Translations under genes and position numbers: made by a program
Assembly (NCBI RefSeq): GCF_000428865.1
Contig: NZ_AUAT01000020.1
Span: 1-44,810 of the forward strand
Source of the DNA: Eremococcus coleocola DSM 15696
GTDB taxonomy: Bacteria; Bacillota; Bacilli; Lactobacillales; Aerococcaceae
Direction of reading: 5' to 3'
Length of the DNA stretch: 44,810 bases
Notes under the pieces: generated by a model
What the model was told of the DNA's origin: nothing
Databases searched by the model: none
What the model saw: only the letters and a program-made list of their open reading frames with translations
Part shown: positions 1 to 8,065 of the stretch, piece after piece
Numbering within the stretch: position 1 is the first letter of the stretch
Layout of the letters: every line of letters begins with the position of its first letter

Positions 1-1
1 A

Positions 2-235
2 AATCAAATCTTTCAAAGTATGTCACGGAAAGGAAACTGTTACGATAATGCACCCATGGAAAACTTCTTCAGTGTGATGAAGCAAGAAATGTATTACGAT
101 AAGATTTATCATAGTTACAGAGAATTAGAAACTGCGATTATTAAATATATACAGTACTATAATGTAGAACGAATCAAAGAAAAATTAAACTGGATGAGCC
201 CAATTGCTTATCGCCATTCACTTCAAGCTGCTTAG
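2..235 (+). CDS. IS3-family transposase OrfB, C-terminal fragment
   Basis: This is a partial gene, open at the left edge of the window. It encodes the end of the rve/DDE integrase domain of an IS3-family OrfB transposase. The recognisable block is SRKGNCYDNAPMENFF, in which the Glu of MENFF is the third acidic catalytic residue of the DDE triad. It is followed by the usual C-terminal YYNVERI...LNWMSPIAYR pattern. The two Asp residues of the triad and the OrfA/OrfB frameshift region lie outside the window, so it is not possible to say whether the full copy is active. The methionine at 20 is internal to the protein and is not a start. Confidence 0.9.
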   Translation, partial: NQIFQSMSRKGNCYDNAPMENFFSVMKQEMYYDKIYHSYRELETAIIKYIQYYNVERIKEKLNWMSPIAYRHSLQAA

Positions 236-248
236 AAAACAAAAAATA

Positions 249-285
249 AGAGAGACAAGTACATAAAATATGTACTCATCTCTCT
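249..285 (-). terminator. Hairpin inside IS end, likely terminator for yidC transcripts
   Basis: AGAGAGA (249-255) pairs with TCTCTCT (279-285) and AGTACATA (258-265) pairs with TATGTACT (269-276), leaving a 3-base loop. On the minus strand the stem is followed by TATTTTTTG (248-240). It therefore looks like an intrinsic terminator for transcripts entering the element from yidC. On the plus strand there is no U tract. Confidence 0.6.
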
Positions 286-350
286 GGTCCAACTTTTTGG
301 GGTCACTATAGGATAAGAACATGGATTCTTTTTACTTATTACTAGCTTAC

Positions 351-1295
351 TTATTTACGTTTTTGTTTGCCTTCGTTGCGACGTTTAGCTTGGCTTCCTT
401 TGATTGGCACCAACCGTTCCTTTTGATCTTCTGGATTGACTGTTTGGATTACTGGTTTACGTTTGCGTCGGGGAGCATTCTTGAAGCGTTCCGCATGGGC
501 ATCAATTTCCGCTTGGACTTTAGGTTTAACTACATGATTCATATAAAGTTGTTGGAAAATAAAAAAGATTGATCCAACTAAGAAGTAAATTCCTAAACCA
601 GCTGCTGAAATATAAGTAATATAACCTATCATCAATGGGTTGATTAACATCATTGATTTGGAGGTTTGTTGGGCTTGAGGATTGTCGGAAGCAGGCATAG
701 CCTTGGTAGATAACCATCCTTGGATAAAACCAATGATTACAACAGCAATTACAATGCCAAGGCTGCGTTCTCCCAAGTTAATCCCTAAGAAATGAGAATT
801 CTTAATGGCCTCAGATGAACGAATTGCCGCATAGACGGCAGAGATGATTGGCATTTGAATCAGTAGAGGAAGACAGCCTGAGACGCCACCTAACATATTG
901 ATATCATATTTCTTATAAACTGCCATTAATTCTTGTTGCAACTGCATTTTTTCCTGGTCACTGGTAGCAGCTTCAATTTCTGCTTGGATTTCATTAATTT
1001 CAGGTTGAGCCACCTTCATCTTAGCGGCAGAAGTCATCGATCCCTTAGTCATCTTAAGCGTAGATGGAATCATAAAAATTCGGGTAATTAGGGTGACAAT
1101 AATAATAGCAATCCCGTATGAACCGCCAAAAATGTGAGCTAGCCAGTCTAAGAAATGTGAGGTCGGTATCCCAATGTATTCATAGAAAAAACCACTAGGA
1201 TTTCCTTGTGCATCAGTACGCACACAACCAGTTAAGACTAAGCCTAACATTAATAAAAAGGCAATTTTGTAATATTTATCATATTTTTTTTGCAT
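351..1295 (-). CDS. yidC: Membrane protein insertase YidC (lipoprotein type)
   Basis: YidC/OxaA/Alb3 insertase, which inserts and folds membrane proteins with or beside SecYEG. The 314-residue length fits Gram-positive YidC proteins. The N-terminus is a lipoprotein signal with lipobox LTGC (Cys24). The 60KD_IMP core follows, with the conserved Arg of the hydrophilic groove in the first core helix (TLITRIF) and four further membrane segments (for example SGCLPLLIQMPII). The tail is strongly basic (KRKP...QAKRRNEGKQKRK), as in the YidC2-type proteins of lactic acid bacteria that bind ribosomes. The start ATG has GGAGTGAT in front. It lies 81 bases downstream of acyP on the same strand and has its own promoter at 1331-1359. 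The IS element begins just past the stop codon. Confidence 0.95.
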   Translation of the reverse strand: MQKKYDKYYKIAFLLMLGLVLTGCVRTDAQGNPSGFFYEYIGIPTSHFLDWLAHIFGGSYGIAIIIVTLITRIFMIPSTLKMTKGSMTSAAKMKVAQPEINEIQAEIEAATSDQEKMQLQQELMAVYKKYDINMLGGVSGCLPLLIQMPIISAVYAAIRSSEAIKNSHFLGINLGERSLGIVIAVVIIGFIQGWLSTKAMPASDNPQAQQTSKSMMLINPLMIGYITYISAAGLGIYFLVGSIFFIFQQLYMNHVVKPKVQAEIDAHAERFKNAPRRKRKPVIQTVNPEDQKERLVPIKGSQAKRRNEGKQKRK

Positions 1296-1330
1296 TTAGT
1301 GTATCACTCCGATTCTCTGTCATAAGTAAT

Positions 1331-1359
1331 ACTATATTAAACTAACAAAGGAATTTCAA
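1331..1359 (-). promoter_or_regulatory. Promoter for yidC
   Basis: On the minus strand, TTGAAA (1359-1354), a 17-base spacer and TATAGT (1336-1331) form a sigma-A promoter in the acyP-yidC gap. The yidC start lies about 35 bases downstream. Confidence 0.6.
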
Positions 1360-1376
1360 TTAAATTTAGGTAAATC

Positions 1377-1649
1377 CTAATAAATCGTGCGAAAGTCTGA
1401 ATAATTTTTATCTAGTTTAATTTCTTCAATGTTGACATTATCAATTCTCATCCAGCGATGTTGGGGGATTTTTAGATGACTGATAAATTGACCTAAGGTC
1501 TCGTAATCAGTTTGGGCAATAATCATAACATTTCCATTACTTTGGTTGCGAACAGTGCCTTTGATCTTATATTTTTCAGCTAAGCTTTGAACATAGTAAC
1601 GATAACCCACCCCTTGAACACGACCTGAAACAATTAACTGGAAGGTCAT
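1377..1649 (-). CDS. acyP: Acylphosphatase
   Basis: A small acylphosphatase that hydrolyses acyl phosphates such as acetyl phosphate, carbamoyl phosphate or 1,3-bisphosphoglycerate in the cytoplasm. The protein of about 90 residues carries both family signatures: GRVQGVGYRYYV with the catalytic, phosphate-binding Arg, and GTVRNQSNGNV with the catalytic Asn. An in-frame ATG lies 9 bases upstream at 1658, but it is embedded in the ribosome binding site AGAAAGGATGA. The ATG at 1649 has proper spacing and is preferred. Placement next to yidC is common in streptococci and relatives. It is transcribed divergently from ftsK. Confidence 0.9.
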   Translation of the reverse strand: MTFQLIVSGRVQGVGYRYYVQSLAEKYKIKGTVRNQSNGNVMIIAQTDYETLGQFISHLKIPQHRWMRIDNVNIEEIKLDKNYSDFRTIY

Positions 1650-1680
1650 TCGAATCATCCTTTCTAAATTCGATAAATGT

Positions 1681-1689
1681 ATTTTAACA
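1681..1689 (-). promoter_or_regulatory. Extended -10 element for acyP
   Basis: Read on the minus strand this is TGTTAAAAT, an extended -10 (TGn + TAAAAT) with no good -35. Transcription would start near 1674, about 25 bases before the acyP ATG. It directly abuts the ftsK -10 at 1690. Confidence 0.5.
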
Positions 1690-1698
1690 TGTTATAAT
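1690..1698 (+). promoter_or_regulatory. Extended -10 element for ftsK
   Basis: TGTTATAAT is a perfect extended -10. The -35 region (about 1670-1675) is poor. The expected start of transcription is near 1705, giving a leader of about 37 bases before the TTG start at 1742. Confidence 0.6.
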
Positions 1699-1741
1699 GA
1701 TAGCTGCTATAAATGTAAATGTTAATTCAGGAGGATTCATT

Positions 1742-4612
1742 TTGACTGAAAAAAAAGTAAGTAAAAAAGCAAAAAGCAGACCAAGTAAAGCAAAAGGCAC
1801 TTATCAAGTGTATTATTTGATTTTAGGCTTGGTTCTGTCATTCCTTTCATTATTAGCCCTGTGCCAATGGGGTTTTTTGGGTAATTTCATGGTGAATTGT
1901 ATGCGGCTCCTAGTAGGGCAAGCTTATGATTTAATTTTTACCCTTATCTTATTTTTTGCACTATGTTTGATGGTGAAGGGTAAATTAATGACCATTTCGT
2001 GGAAAAAATTCTTAGGATCGATCCTAGTATTAGTAGCGATTAGCTTGGCTTTGCATTTTAAAGCCTTTTTCCCGCAGGCCGCGGGGGCGGATTCATTAAC
2101 TAGCCAAGTATATAGTCTGTTTAAAAATGAACTGGCCTTAAATCAAGTATCCCAAGATATGGGGGGAGGTTTACTAGGAGTAGGCTTGTATCAATCTTTT
2201 GCTTATCTCTTAGGCTCCTGGGGATCTTATTTATTGATATTAGTGCTCTTTTTTTGTGGCTTATTTATGTTAGTTGATATTCGACTCTCTGATTTAAAAG
2301 CAGCGAGTCAAGCTTTCTTTGGCCTATTTGCTGGTGTAAATGAATCTATCTATGAGTCCATCGATCAAGCAAGAGACCTCTTAGAAGAACAAAGGGCCGT
2401 CCAAGCGCAAAAAAGGCAGGTAAAAGACCAAGCAGTCTTTAATTCTAATCAGGATGAAGCTGAGCTAGAGGATATGGACTTGAATGAATATCAAAGTTAC
2501 AGCGATAATCAGGAAGTAAATTCACGTAAAACCAACTCGCTGAAGGGTCGTTTTGGTCATTTAGTTTCTGGTATTTTTAGTGATGGGTCTAGTAGTCAAC
2601 GCGAAGTCTTTGATCGGACAGTGGATTATGATCTTCCGGCAAAAGTTGACCGCCATCGAGACTTTGAACCTTATCAAGCAGGAATCCCACAAGCTAGTCA
2701 AGCTCAAAGAAGTCGTCAAGTTCAAGCGCCTGTTTTGGATATGGATTATTTTGACGCCTTAGACCAAGACCATCCAGATCAATTCGCTTCAGGTCAAGAC
2801 CAAACTAAACTGGTTAAGCAGGAAGTGCCGATTGAACGGGGTGGTTCTTTTACCCCAGAAAACTATGAATTTCCAACTGAACCTGATCAACTAGAATTGC
2901 CTGAGGAAACCGAGGCAAATCGTACTAACAATATGGTTGGCTCAAACGAAGAAACGGAACTTACTTCAGCAGAGTCAATTAATGACCAAGCTAAGATGGC
3001 TAGTCAGGCTGATCCGGTTCAAGCAAGCTCACTAGAAGAGAATGTTTCCAATTCTGAATCAAGTTCTGCAACTCAATTAGCGGCTCAGCGTTGGCAAGAT
3101 CAAGCTCACCAAGCCCAAAATTTAACCGCAGATGACTTGGAAGCTTCCTTACAAGCGGGACAAAAACCGACTCCAAGCCCTAAGCCAGCTAAGAAGAAGG
3201 CAAAGCACCAGACCTATAAATTGCCTGGGAAGAGTTTATTAAATAAAATTCCTCCAGTTGACCAGTCAGAGGAATATGACCGCATCAAACATAACATTGA
3301 GAAATTAGAACGCACCTTTGAAAGTTTTGGCGTGGATGCCCGTGTGGTTAAGGCTAACCTAGGTCCAGCAGTTACTAAATATGAAATTGAACCAGCGGTA
3401 GGGGTGAAGGTTTCTAAAATTGTTTCCCTATCTGATGATATTGCTCTAGCGCTTGCGGCTCGAGATGTTCGGATGGAAGCACCTATTCCTGGCAAATCTT
3501 TGATTGGAATAGAAGTTCCTAATACCCAGGTGAGTCCAGTATCCTTCTGGGAAATCATTGATGCGGCCTTAAAGAGCCCTAATTTGTTAGAAGTTCCTTT
3601 AGGTCGGGATGTATCCGGTCAAGTGTGCCTAGCTGATTTAACCAAGATGCCCCATTTGTTAATGGCAGGGGCAACCGGATCCGGTAAATCTGTAGGGATG
3701 AATGTAATAATTGTGTCCTTATTAATGAAAGCTAGACCTGATCAAGTTAAGTTCTTGATGGTTGACCCTAAAAAAGTGGAGTTAACCATGTATAACGATT
3801 TACCCCATTTGTTAGCGCCAGTGGTGACTAATCCTCGTAAGGCAGCAAAAGCTTTGAATAATGTCGTTCAAGAAATGGAACGTCGGTATGAGCTTTTTGC
3901 TGAAACGGGGGTCCGCAATTTAGATTCTTATAATGAACATGTAGATAATCTTAATAAAAGTGAGGGGACCGGCTATGAAATATTACCGAAAATCGTGGTC
4001 TTCATTGATGAGTTAGCTGATTTAATGATGGTGGCTTCTAATGAAGTTGAAGCTGCGATTATTCGTTTGGCTCAAATGGCTCGGGCTGCGGGTATTCATA
4101 TGATTATAGCGACCCAAAGACCGTCAGTGGATGTTATTACCGGGATTATTAAAGCCAATGTACCATCACGCCTAGCCTTCGCGGTGTCTTCAGGGACAGA
4201 TTCACGAACCATCCTTGACTCAAATGGGGCAGAAAAACTCCTAGGTAAGGGGGATATGCTCTTCCAACCTATGGGCAAAAACAAACCAGTCCGGGTTCAA
4301 GGAGCCTTTATTTCGGATGAAGAGGTAGAACGAATTACAGATATGATTAAAGATCAAACTGAGCCTGATTATGATGAAAAGATGGTCATAACGGATGAAA
4401 ATATGGCCATGGAACAAGCATCTGAAGATGAATATTTTGAAGATGCAGTGGAACTGATTCAAGAACAAGAAACAATCTCTATTTCTCAATTACAACGTCG
4501 TTTTCGGATTGGTTATAATCGAGCCGCAAGGTTGATTGATGATCTAGAAGCCATGGGATATATTTCAGCAGCGGATGGATCTAAACCAAGACAGGTCTTG
4601 ATAAATCAGTAA
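1742..4612 (+). CDS. ftsK: DNA translocase FtsK/SpoIIIE
   Basis: A septal DNA pump that moves chromosome ends through the closing septum and activates Xer recombination. The start chosen is TTG at 1742, because AGGAGG at 1729-1734 sits 7 bases upstream. The open frame reaches back to 1697, but that region overlaps the promoter. The protein is 956 residues long. It has about four membrane helices in the first 200 residues, then a long acidic and Gln-rich linker to about 510. The motor domain carries Walker A GATGSGKS at 643-650 and Walker [10 protein letters not shown] (Asp756-Glu757). A C-terminal gamma winged helix ([19 protein letters not shown]) would read KOPS-like DNA sites. It is monocistronic, with its own promoter. 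Its partner recombinase gene xerD lies further along the window. Confidence 0.95.
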   Translation: MTEKKVSKKAKSRPSKAKGTYQVYYLILGLVLSFLSLLALCQWGFLGNFMVNCMRLLVGQAYDLIFTLILFFALCLMVKGKLMTISWKKFLGSILVLVAISLALHFKAFFPQAAGADSLTSQVYSLFKNELALNQVSQDMGGGLLGVGLYQSFAYLLGSWGSYLLILVLFFCGLFMLVDIRLSDLKAASQAFFGLFAGVNESIYESIDQARDLLEEQRAVQAQKRQVKDQAVFNSNQDEAELEDMDLNEYQSYSDNQEVNSRKTNSLKGRFGHLVSGIFSDGSSSQREVFDRTVDYDLPAKVDRHRDFEPYQAGIPQASQAQRSRQVQAPVLDMDYFDALDQDHPDQFASGQDQTKLVKQEVPIERGGSFTPENYEFPTEPDQLELPEETEANRTNNMVGSNEETELTSAESINDQAKMASQADPVQASSLEENVSNSESSSATQLAAQRWQDQAHQAQNLTADDLEASLQAGQKPTPSPKPAKKKAKHQTYKLPGKSLLNKIPPVDQSEEYDRIKHNIEKLERTFESFGVDARVVKANLGPAVTKYEIEPAVGVKVSKIVSLSDDIALALAARDVRMEAPIPGKSLIGIEVPNTQVSPVSFWEIIDAALKSPNLLEVPLGRDVSGQVCLADLTKMPHLLMAGATGSGKSVGMNVIIVSLLMKARPDQVKFLMVDPKKVELTMYNDLPHLLAPVVTNPRKAAKALNNVVQEMERRYELFAETGVRNLDSYNEHVDNLNKSEGTGYEILPKIVVFIDELADLMMVASNEVEAAIIRLAQMARAAGIHMIIATQRPSVDVITGIIKANVPSRLAFAVSSGTDSRTILDSNGAEKLLGKGDMLFQPMGKNKPVRVQGAFISDEEVERITDMIKDQTEPDYDEKMVITDENMAMEQASEDEYFEDAVELIQEQETISISQLQRRFRIGYNRAARLIDDLEAMGYISAADGSKPRQVLINQ

Positions 4613-4661
4613 TTATAAGTAATTTTAACAATAGTTATAAATAAATTTAATCAAAACCATC

Positions 4662-4690
4662 TTGAAATGGTGGCGTTTTCAAGATATAAT
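4662..4690 (+). promoter_or_regulatory. Strong sigma-A promoter for the first BMP gene
   Basis: TTGAAA (4662-4667), 17 bases, TATAAT (4685-4690). The -10 matches consensus and the -35 has five of six bases. It is followed by the strong ribosome binding site AGAAGGAGTGATG at 4705-4717. High expression of the binding protein is expected. Confidence 0.8.
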
Positions 4691-4720
4691 ACTTGCATAC
4701 AATTAGAAGGAGTGATGTAA

Positions 4721-5755
4721 GTGTCAAAATTTTTTAAAGCGGCCTCTGTGGCCTTAACTTTAGGTTCTGTTTTAGCACCAGCAGCTATGGTAGTAGCGCA
4801 AGAAAGCGATGATTTCTCTGCAGTAATTGTTACTGACGTCGGTGGGGTAGATGATAAATCCTTCAACCAATCAGCTTGGGAAGGCCTTCAAGCGTGGGGT
4901 GAAGAAGCAGGTAAAGAAAAAGGCGCTAAAGGATATGATTATATTCAATCTGATAGCGACTCTGATTATATTACTAACTTAAATACAGCTGTTCAATCTG
5001 GTTTTGATTTAACCTTTGGGATTGGTTTCAAATTAGAGGAAGCTATTAACCAAATCGCGCAACAAAATCCTGATTCTCATTTTGCTATTGTGGATTCTTT
5101 CGTAGATCAACCAAACGTAGCGTCATATAACTTCAAAGACCATGAAGCTTCCTTCTTAGCAGGGGTTGCGGCAGCCATGACAACTAAGACTAACAAAGTT
5201 GGTTTTGTTGGAGGGGTTGAAGGGGTTATTATTGACCGCTTTGAAGCTGGTTTCGTAGCAGGGGTTAAAGCAGTTAATCCTGATATTGAAGTCTCAGTAG
5301 AATATGCTGGTTCATTTGCAGATGCACCAAAAGGTAAACAAATTGCAGCAGCAATGTTCAAAAATGGTGCGGATGTAATCTTCCATGCTTCAGGTGATAC
5401 TGGTAACGGTGTCTTCTCAGAAGCAAAAGACTTAGTTAAAAATGATCCTTCTCAAGAAATTTGGGTAATTGGGGTTGACCGTGACCAAGATGCAGAAGGT
5501 GTTGTTGAAATTGATGGTGAAGAACGTCACTTAACCTTAACCTCTACCCTAAAGGGTGTTGGTGAAGCTGTTAAATTAGCAACTGAACAAGCTGCTAAAG
5601 GTGAGTTCAAAGCTGGTAACAATGTGCTCGGTTTGAAAGAAGACGGCGTTGGCTTGGCTGATGGTCAATTAAGCGATGAAATCAAAGAAAAAGTTGCTGA
5701 ATATAAAGACCAAATTATCAATGGCGACATCGAAGTTCCTGAAAAACCAGAATAA
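4721..5755 (+). CDS. BMP-family nucleoside-binding protein, no lipobox (copy 1)
   Basis: A periplasmic-binding-protein-like protein of the BMP (PnrA/TmpC/NupN) family, which captures purine nucleosides for a Nup-type ABC importer. It starts at GTG 4721 behind a near-perfect Shine-Dalgarno sequence and has 344 residues. Family blocks are visible: ITD/VTDVGGVDDKSFNQSAWEG near the mature N-terminus, and SFADAPKGKQIA and GNGVFSEAKDL further on. Residues 1-26 form a signal peptide ending VVA, cleaved before Gln27. There is no cysteine anywhere in the protein, so it cannot be a lipoprotein as family members in Gram-positives usually are. It has its own promoter and terminator. A paralogue, about two-thirds identical by eye, lies at 6928. 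The cognate transporter is probably at 8066-11662. Confidence 0.88.
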   Translation: MSKFFKAASVALTLGSVLAPAAMVVAQESDDFSAVIVTDVGGVDDKSFNQSAWEGLQAWGEEAGKEKGAKGYDYIQSDSDSDYITNLNTAVQSGFDLTFGIGFKLEEAINQIAQQNPDSHFAIVDSFVDQPNVASYNFKDHEASFLAGVAAAMTTKTNKVGFVGGVEGVIIDRFEAGFVAGVKAVNPDIEVSVEYAGSFADAPKGKQIAAAMFKNGADVIFHASGDTGNGVFSEAKDLVKNDPSQEIWVIGVDRDQDAEGVVEIDGEERHLTLTSTLKGVGEAVKLATEQAAKGEFKAGNNVLGLKEDGVGLADGQLSDEIKEKVAEYKDQIINGDIEVPEKPE

Positions 5756-5802
5756 CAAAGGCCAAATATATTTGTTACATCATTTATAAGCATGAAATAT
5801 TT

Positions 5803-5846
5803 AAGAAGCATTTACAGTCAATTCAAGGTTGTAAATGCTTCTTTTT
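5803..5846 (+). terminator. Intrinsic terminator after first BMP gene
   Basis: AAGAAGCATTTACA (5803-5816) pairs with TGTAAATGCTTCTT (5830-5843), with a 13-base loop and a U tract to 5846. It separates the first BMP gene from the hydrolase gene. Confidence 0.85.
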
Positions 5847-5917
5847 ATGAAAAAATAAAAACACGAACATTATCTTAAAAAAAATGATAAAACATTGTAT
5901 TTAATTGAATTAATAGG

Positions 5918-5948
5918 TGAAAAACACTAAACTAGTTCTTGTTTTTCA
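5918..5948 (+). promoter_or_regulatory. 9-bp inverted repeat in leader of nucleoside hydrolase gene
   Basis: TGAAAAACA (5918-5926) is perfectly repeated inverted as TGTTTTTCA (5940-5948) around a 13-base loop. It lies just upstream of the ribosome binding site at about 5959-5966. It could be an operator or an RNA hairpin in the leader. There is no U tract after the stem, so it is not a classical terminator. Confidence 0.4.
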
Positions 5949-5970
5949 ATTCTGTGTGAAAGGTGGTTTT

Positions 5971-6909
5971 ATGCGAAAAGTATATTTAAACCATGATGGT
6001 GGAGTGGATGATTTAGTTTCGCTTTACTTATTATTGCAGATGGACCAGGTAGAATTAATCGGGGTAGGGGTAATACCAGCCGATTGTTATTTATTACCTG
6101 CAGTATCTGCTAGTCAAAAAATTATTCAACGGTTCTCTAAGAGGTTAGATTTAAAGGTAGCAGCTTCAAATTCGAGAGGTCTCAATCCATTTCCAACTGA
6201 GTGGCGGATGCATGCTTATTATGTCGATGCCTTACCAGTTTTGAATGAAGATTTACCTCTAAAAGTTGGCCTATCTGATTTACCAGCTCACCAAGACTTA
6301 ATTCGTGCATTAAAGGAGAGTGACCAAAAGGTTGATTTGGTTTTTGTAGGTCCTTTAACCGATTTAGCTCGGGCTTTAGATCAAGCACCTGAGATTGAAA
6401 CGAAGATTAACAAATTAATCTGGATGGGAGGAACTTTCCTAGCAGATGGGAATGTTCATGAATCAGACCATGATGGTAGTGCTGAATGGAATGCTTACTG
6501 GGATCCTCAAGCCACAAAACGGGTCTGGAACTCAAGTATTGAAATTGATCTTGTTGCTTTGGAAAGTACCAATAAAGTCCCTCTGACTATTGATATTCGG
6601 GAAGGGTGGGCAAAGCAACGCTCTTATATTGGTATGGATTTCTTAGGACAATGTTATGCCATGGTGCCCCCTTTGGTTCATTTTGCGACGAATTCAACCT
6701 ATTATCTATGGGATGTTTTGACTACCTTAACTCTTGTCAATGATTCAATGATTCAAAAGAAAGTGGTATATTCTACGGTCCATGATCAAGGACCGAGTCA
6801 AGGACGAACGCAAGTTGATCCTCAGGGACGCCCTGTTAACCTTGTTTATGATGTTGACCATGACACTTTCTTCCAAGAAATTGAACACTTAGCTAAAAAA
6901 TCATACTAA
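5971..6909 (+). CDS. Nucleoside hydrolase-like protein (IUNH superfamily), atypical metal motif
   Basis: A 312-residue cytoplasmic protein of the inosine-uridine nucleoside hydrolase fold, which splits nucleosides into base and ribose using a bound calcium. The start at ATG 5971 is preferred because GAAAGGTGG directly precedes it. A longer open frame to GTG 5917 would include the leader hairpin. The N-terminal metal motif DxDxGxDD is here NHDGGVDD (residues 7-14), so the first Asp, a Ca ligand and general base in characterised enzymes, is Asn. Later motifs remain: AEWNAYWDPQA and the C-terminal Asp in YLWDVLT, with Trp in place of the usual His before it. Only 18 bases separate it from the second BMP gene, so the two are probably cotranscribed. 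Activity and substrate are uncertain. Confidence 0.75.
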   Translation: MRKVYLNHDGGVDDLVSLYLLLQMDQVELIGVGVIPADCYLLPAVSASQKIIQRFSKRLDLKVAASNSRGLNPFPTEWRMHAYYVDALPVLNEDLPLKVGLSDLPAHQDLIRALKESDQKVDLVFVGPLTDLARALDQAPEIETKINKLIWMGGTFLADGNVHESDHDGSAEWNAYWDPQATKRVWNSSIEIDLVALESTNKVPLTIDIREGWAKQRSYIGMDFLGQCYAMVPPLVHFATNSTYYLWDVLTTLTLVNDSMIQKKVVYSTVHDQGPSQGRTQVDPQGRPVNLVYDVDHDTFFQEIEHLAKKSY

Positions 6910-6927
6910 AAGAAAAGGATGTTTTTT

Positions 6928-7947
6928 ATGAAAAAATTTGGAATTGCAGCATTAACTCTATCTTTACTTAGTCCAGGAATGATTTCTATGGTCCAAGCTC
7001 AAGAAGATTTCTCTGCCATTATGATTACTGACCAGGGTGGAATTGATGATAAGTCCTTTAACCAATCTGCCTGGGAAGGGCTTCAAGCCTGGGGTAAAGA
7101 AAATGGTAAAGAAAAGGGCGCAAAAGGCTTTGATTATCTAGAATCTGATGAAGACTCTCAATATGTCACCAATATTAACACGGCAGTCCAAGCAGGTTTT
7201 GATATTATTTACGGAGTAGGCTTCAAATTACAACCCGCCATTGAACAAATTGCCGGTCAACAACCAGACCAAAAATTTGCTGTAGTGGATTCTTTTGTTG
7301 ATGCTCCAAACGTTGCCTCAATTAATTTCCGCGCCAATGAAGCAGCTTACTTAGCTGGTGCAGCCGCTGCTTTATCATCTGAAACAGGCCATATCGGCTT
7401 TGTCGGTGGAGCAGAATCTGAAGTGATTGATGCTTTCGAAGCGGGTTTTGTTGCCGGTGCCAAAGCTGTAAAAGACGATATTGAAGTAACGGTAGAATAT
7501 GTTGGGTCATTTGCTGATGCACCTAAGGCTAAACAAATTGCTTCTGCTATGTATGCCAATGATATTGATGTGATTTACCAAGCTGCAGGTGAATCTGGTA
7601 ATGGTGTTTTCTCAGAAGCTAAAGATTTAGTTGCTGCTGACTCAAGCCGTAATTTATGGGTGATTGGTGCTGACCGCGACCAAACTGAAGAAGGAACGGT
7701 TACAGTAGACGGAAAAGAACGTTCTTTAACTTTAACTTCAACCTTGAAAAAGGTTGGGGAAACCATGCATACTTTTACCAACGAAGTAATGAATGGCAAT
7801 TTTAAATCTGGTTTAGTTGAATATGGTTTAGATACTGACTCTGTGGGTATCACAGATGGTCAACTTTCAGAAGATATTTTAAAACAAGTCAATGATTTAA
7901 AAAATCAAATTATTGATGGTAAAATCGAAGTCCCAACTAAGCCGTAA
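6928..7947 (+). CDS. BMP-family nucleoside-binding protein, no lipobox (copy 2)
   Basis: Second BMP/PnrA-type substrate-binding protein, 339 residues from ATG 6928. An ATG at 6919 is in frame but overlaps the ribosome binding site AAAAGGAT (6913-6920), so the later start is taken. It has an N-terminal signal peptide ending VQA at residue 24, before Gln25, and again no cysteine in the whole protein. It shares the blocks DDKSFNQSAWEGLQAWG, VDSFVD.PNVAS, EAGFVAG.KAV and GNGVFSEAKDLV with copy 1. The most variable parts are the loop regions and the C-terminal third, which may reflect different nucleoside preference. It follows the hydrolase gene by 18 bases and ends in its own terminator, just before the ABC transporter genes. 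Confidence 0.88.
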   Translation: MKKFGIAALTLSLLSPGMISMVQAQEDFSAIMITDQGGIDDKSFNQSAWEGLQAWGKENGKEKGAKGFDYLESDEDSQYVTNINTAVQAGFDIIYGVGFKLQPAIEQIAGQQPDQKFAVVDSFVDAPNVASINFRANEAAYLAGAAAALSSETGHIGFVGGAESEVIDAFEAGFVAGAKAVKDDIEVTVEYVGSFADAPKAKQIASAMYANDIDVIYQAAGESGNGVFSEAKDLVAADSSRNLWVIGADRDQTEEGTVTVDGKERSLTLTSTLKKVGETMHTFTNEVMNGNFKSGLVEYGLDTDSVGITDGQLSEDILKQVNDLKNQIIDGKIEVPTKP

Positions 7948-7967
7948 TATTTTCACTTAAAAATATA

Positions 7968-8006
7968 TAGAGGGAACTATTTTTAAATATTCCCTCTATT
8001 TTTTTT
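7968..8006 (+). terminator. Intrinsic terminator after second BMP gene
   Basis: TAGAGGGAA (7968-7976) pairs with TTCCCTCTA (7990-7998), followed by a run of eight T. Partial read-through into the transporter genes is possible, but these also have their own promoter. Confidence 0.88.
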
Positions 8007-8015
8007 GAGATAAAT

Positions 8016-8024
8016 TGGTATAAT
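8016..8024 (+). promoter_or_regulatory. Extended -10 promoter for the nucleoside ABC transporter
   Basis: TGGTATAAT is a perfect extended -10 with no recognisable -35, because the T-rich tail of the terminator lies upstream. Transcription would begin near 8031, about 35 bases before the ATG at 8066. Confidence 0.6.
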
Positions 8025-8065
8025 GAAAACGGAACACAAATTAAGAAACAGGATGTGATAGCTAA

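Larger units (their letters stand above)
1..305 (+). mobile_element. IS3-family (IS150-like) element, 3' part
   Basis: This is the right-hand end of an insertion sequence that runs off the left edge of the window. It holds the C-terminus of an OrfB-type DDE transposase and a hairpin at 249-285. It ends in a terminal inverted repeat at 286-305 which, read inward, is TGACCCCAAAAAGTTGGACC. The 5'-TG...CA-3' ends are typical of IS3 elements. A related but not identical repeat opens the second element at 44692. The element stops 45 bases past the yidC stop codon. The exact IS name cannot be given without a database. Confidence 0.88.

Noticed and set aside
321-572. 83-codon open frame on plus strand opposite yidC
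   Set aside because: It lies wholly antisense to the yidC 3' end, has no ribosome binding site and no recognisable domain.
4651-4667. ACCAT/ATGGT mini-hairpin near the first BMP promoter as an ftsK terminator
   Set aside because: Only 5 bp, no U tract, and it overlaps the -35 of a strong promoter. ftsK termination is therefore unexplained here.
5858-5871. PurR-box-like sequence AAAACACGAACATT upstream of the nucleoside hydrolase gene
   Set aside because: Two mismatches to the PurBox consensus, only one copy, and no properly spaced promoter. AT-rich sequence can produce this by chance.
8024-8038. CcpA cre-like sequence TGAAAACGGAACACA at the transcription start of the nucleoside transporter
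   Set aside because: Only the left half fits the consensus; the right half lacks the conserved C and symmetry.
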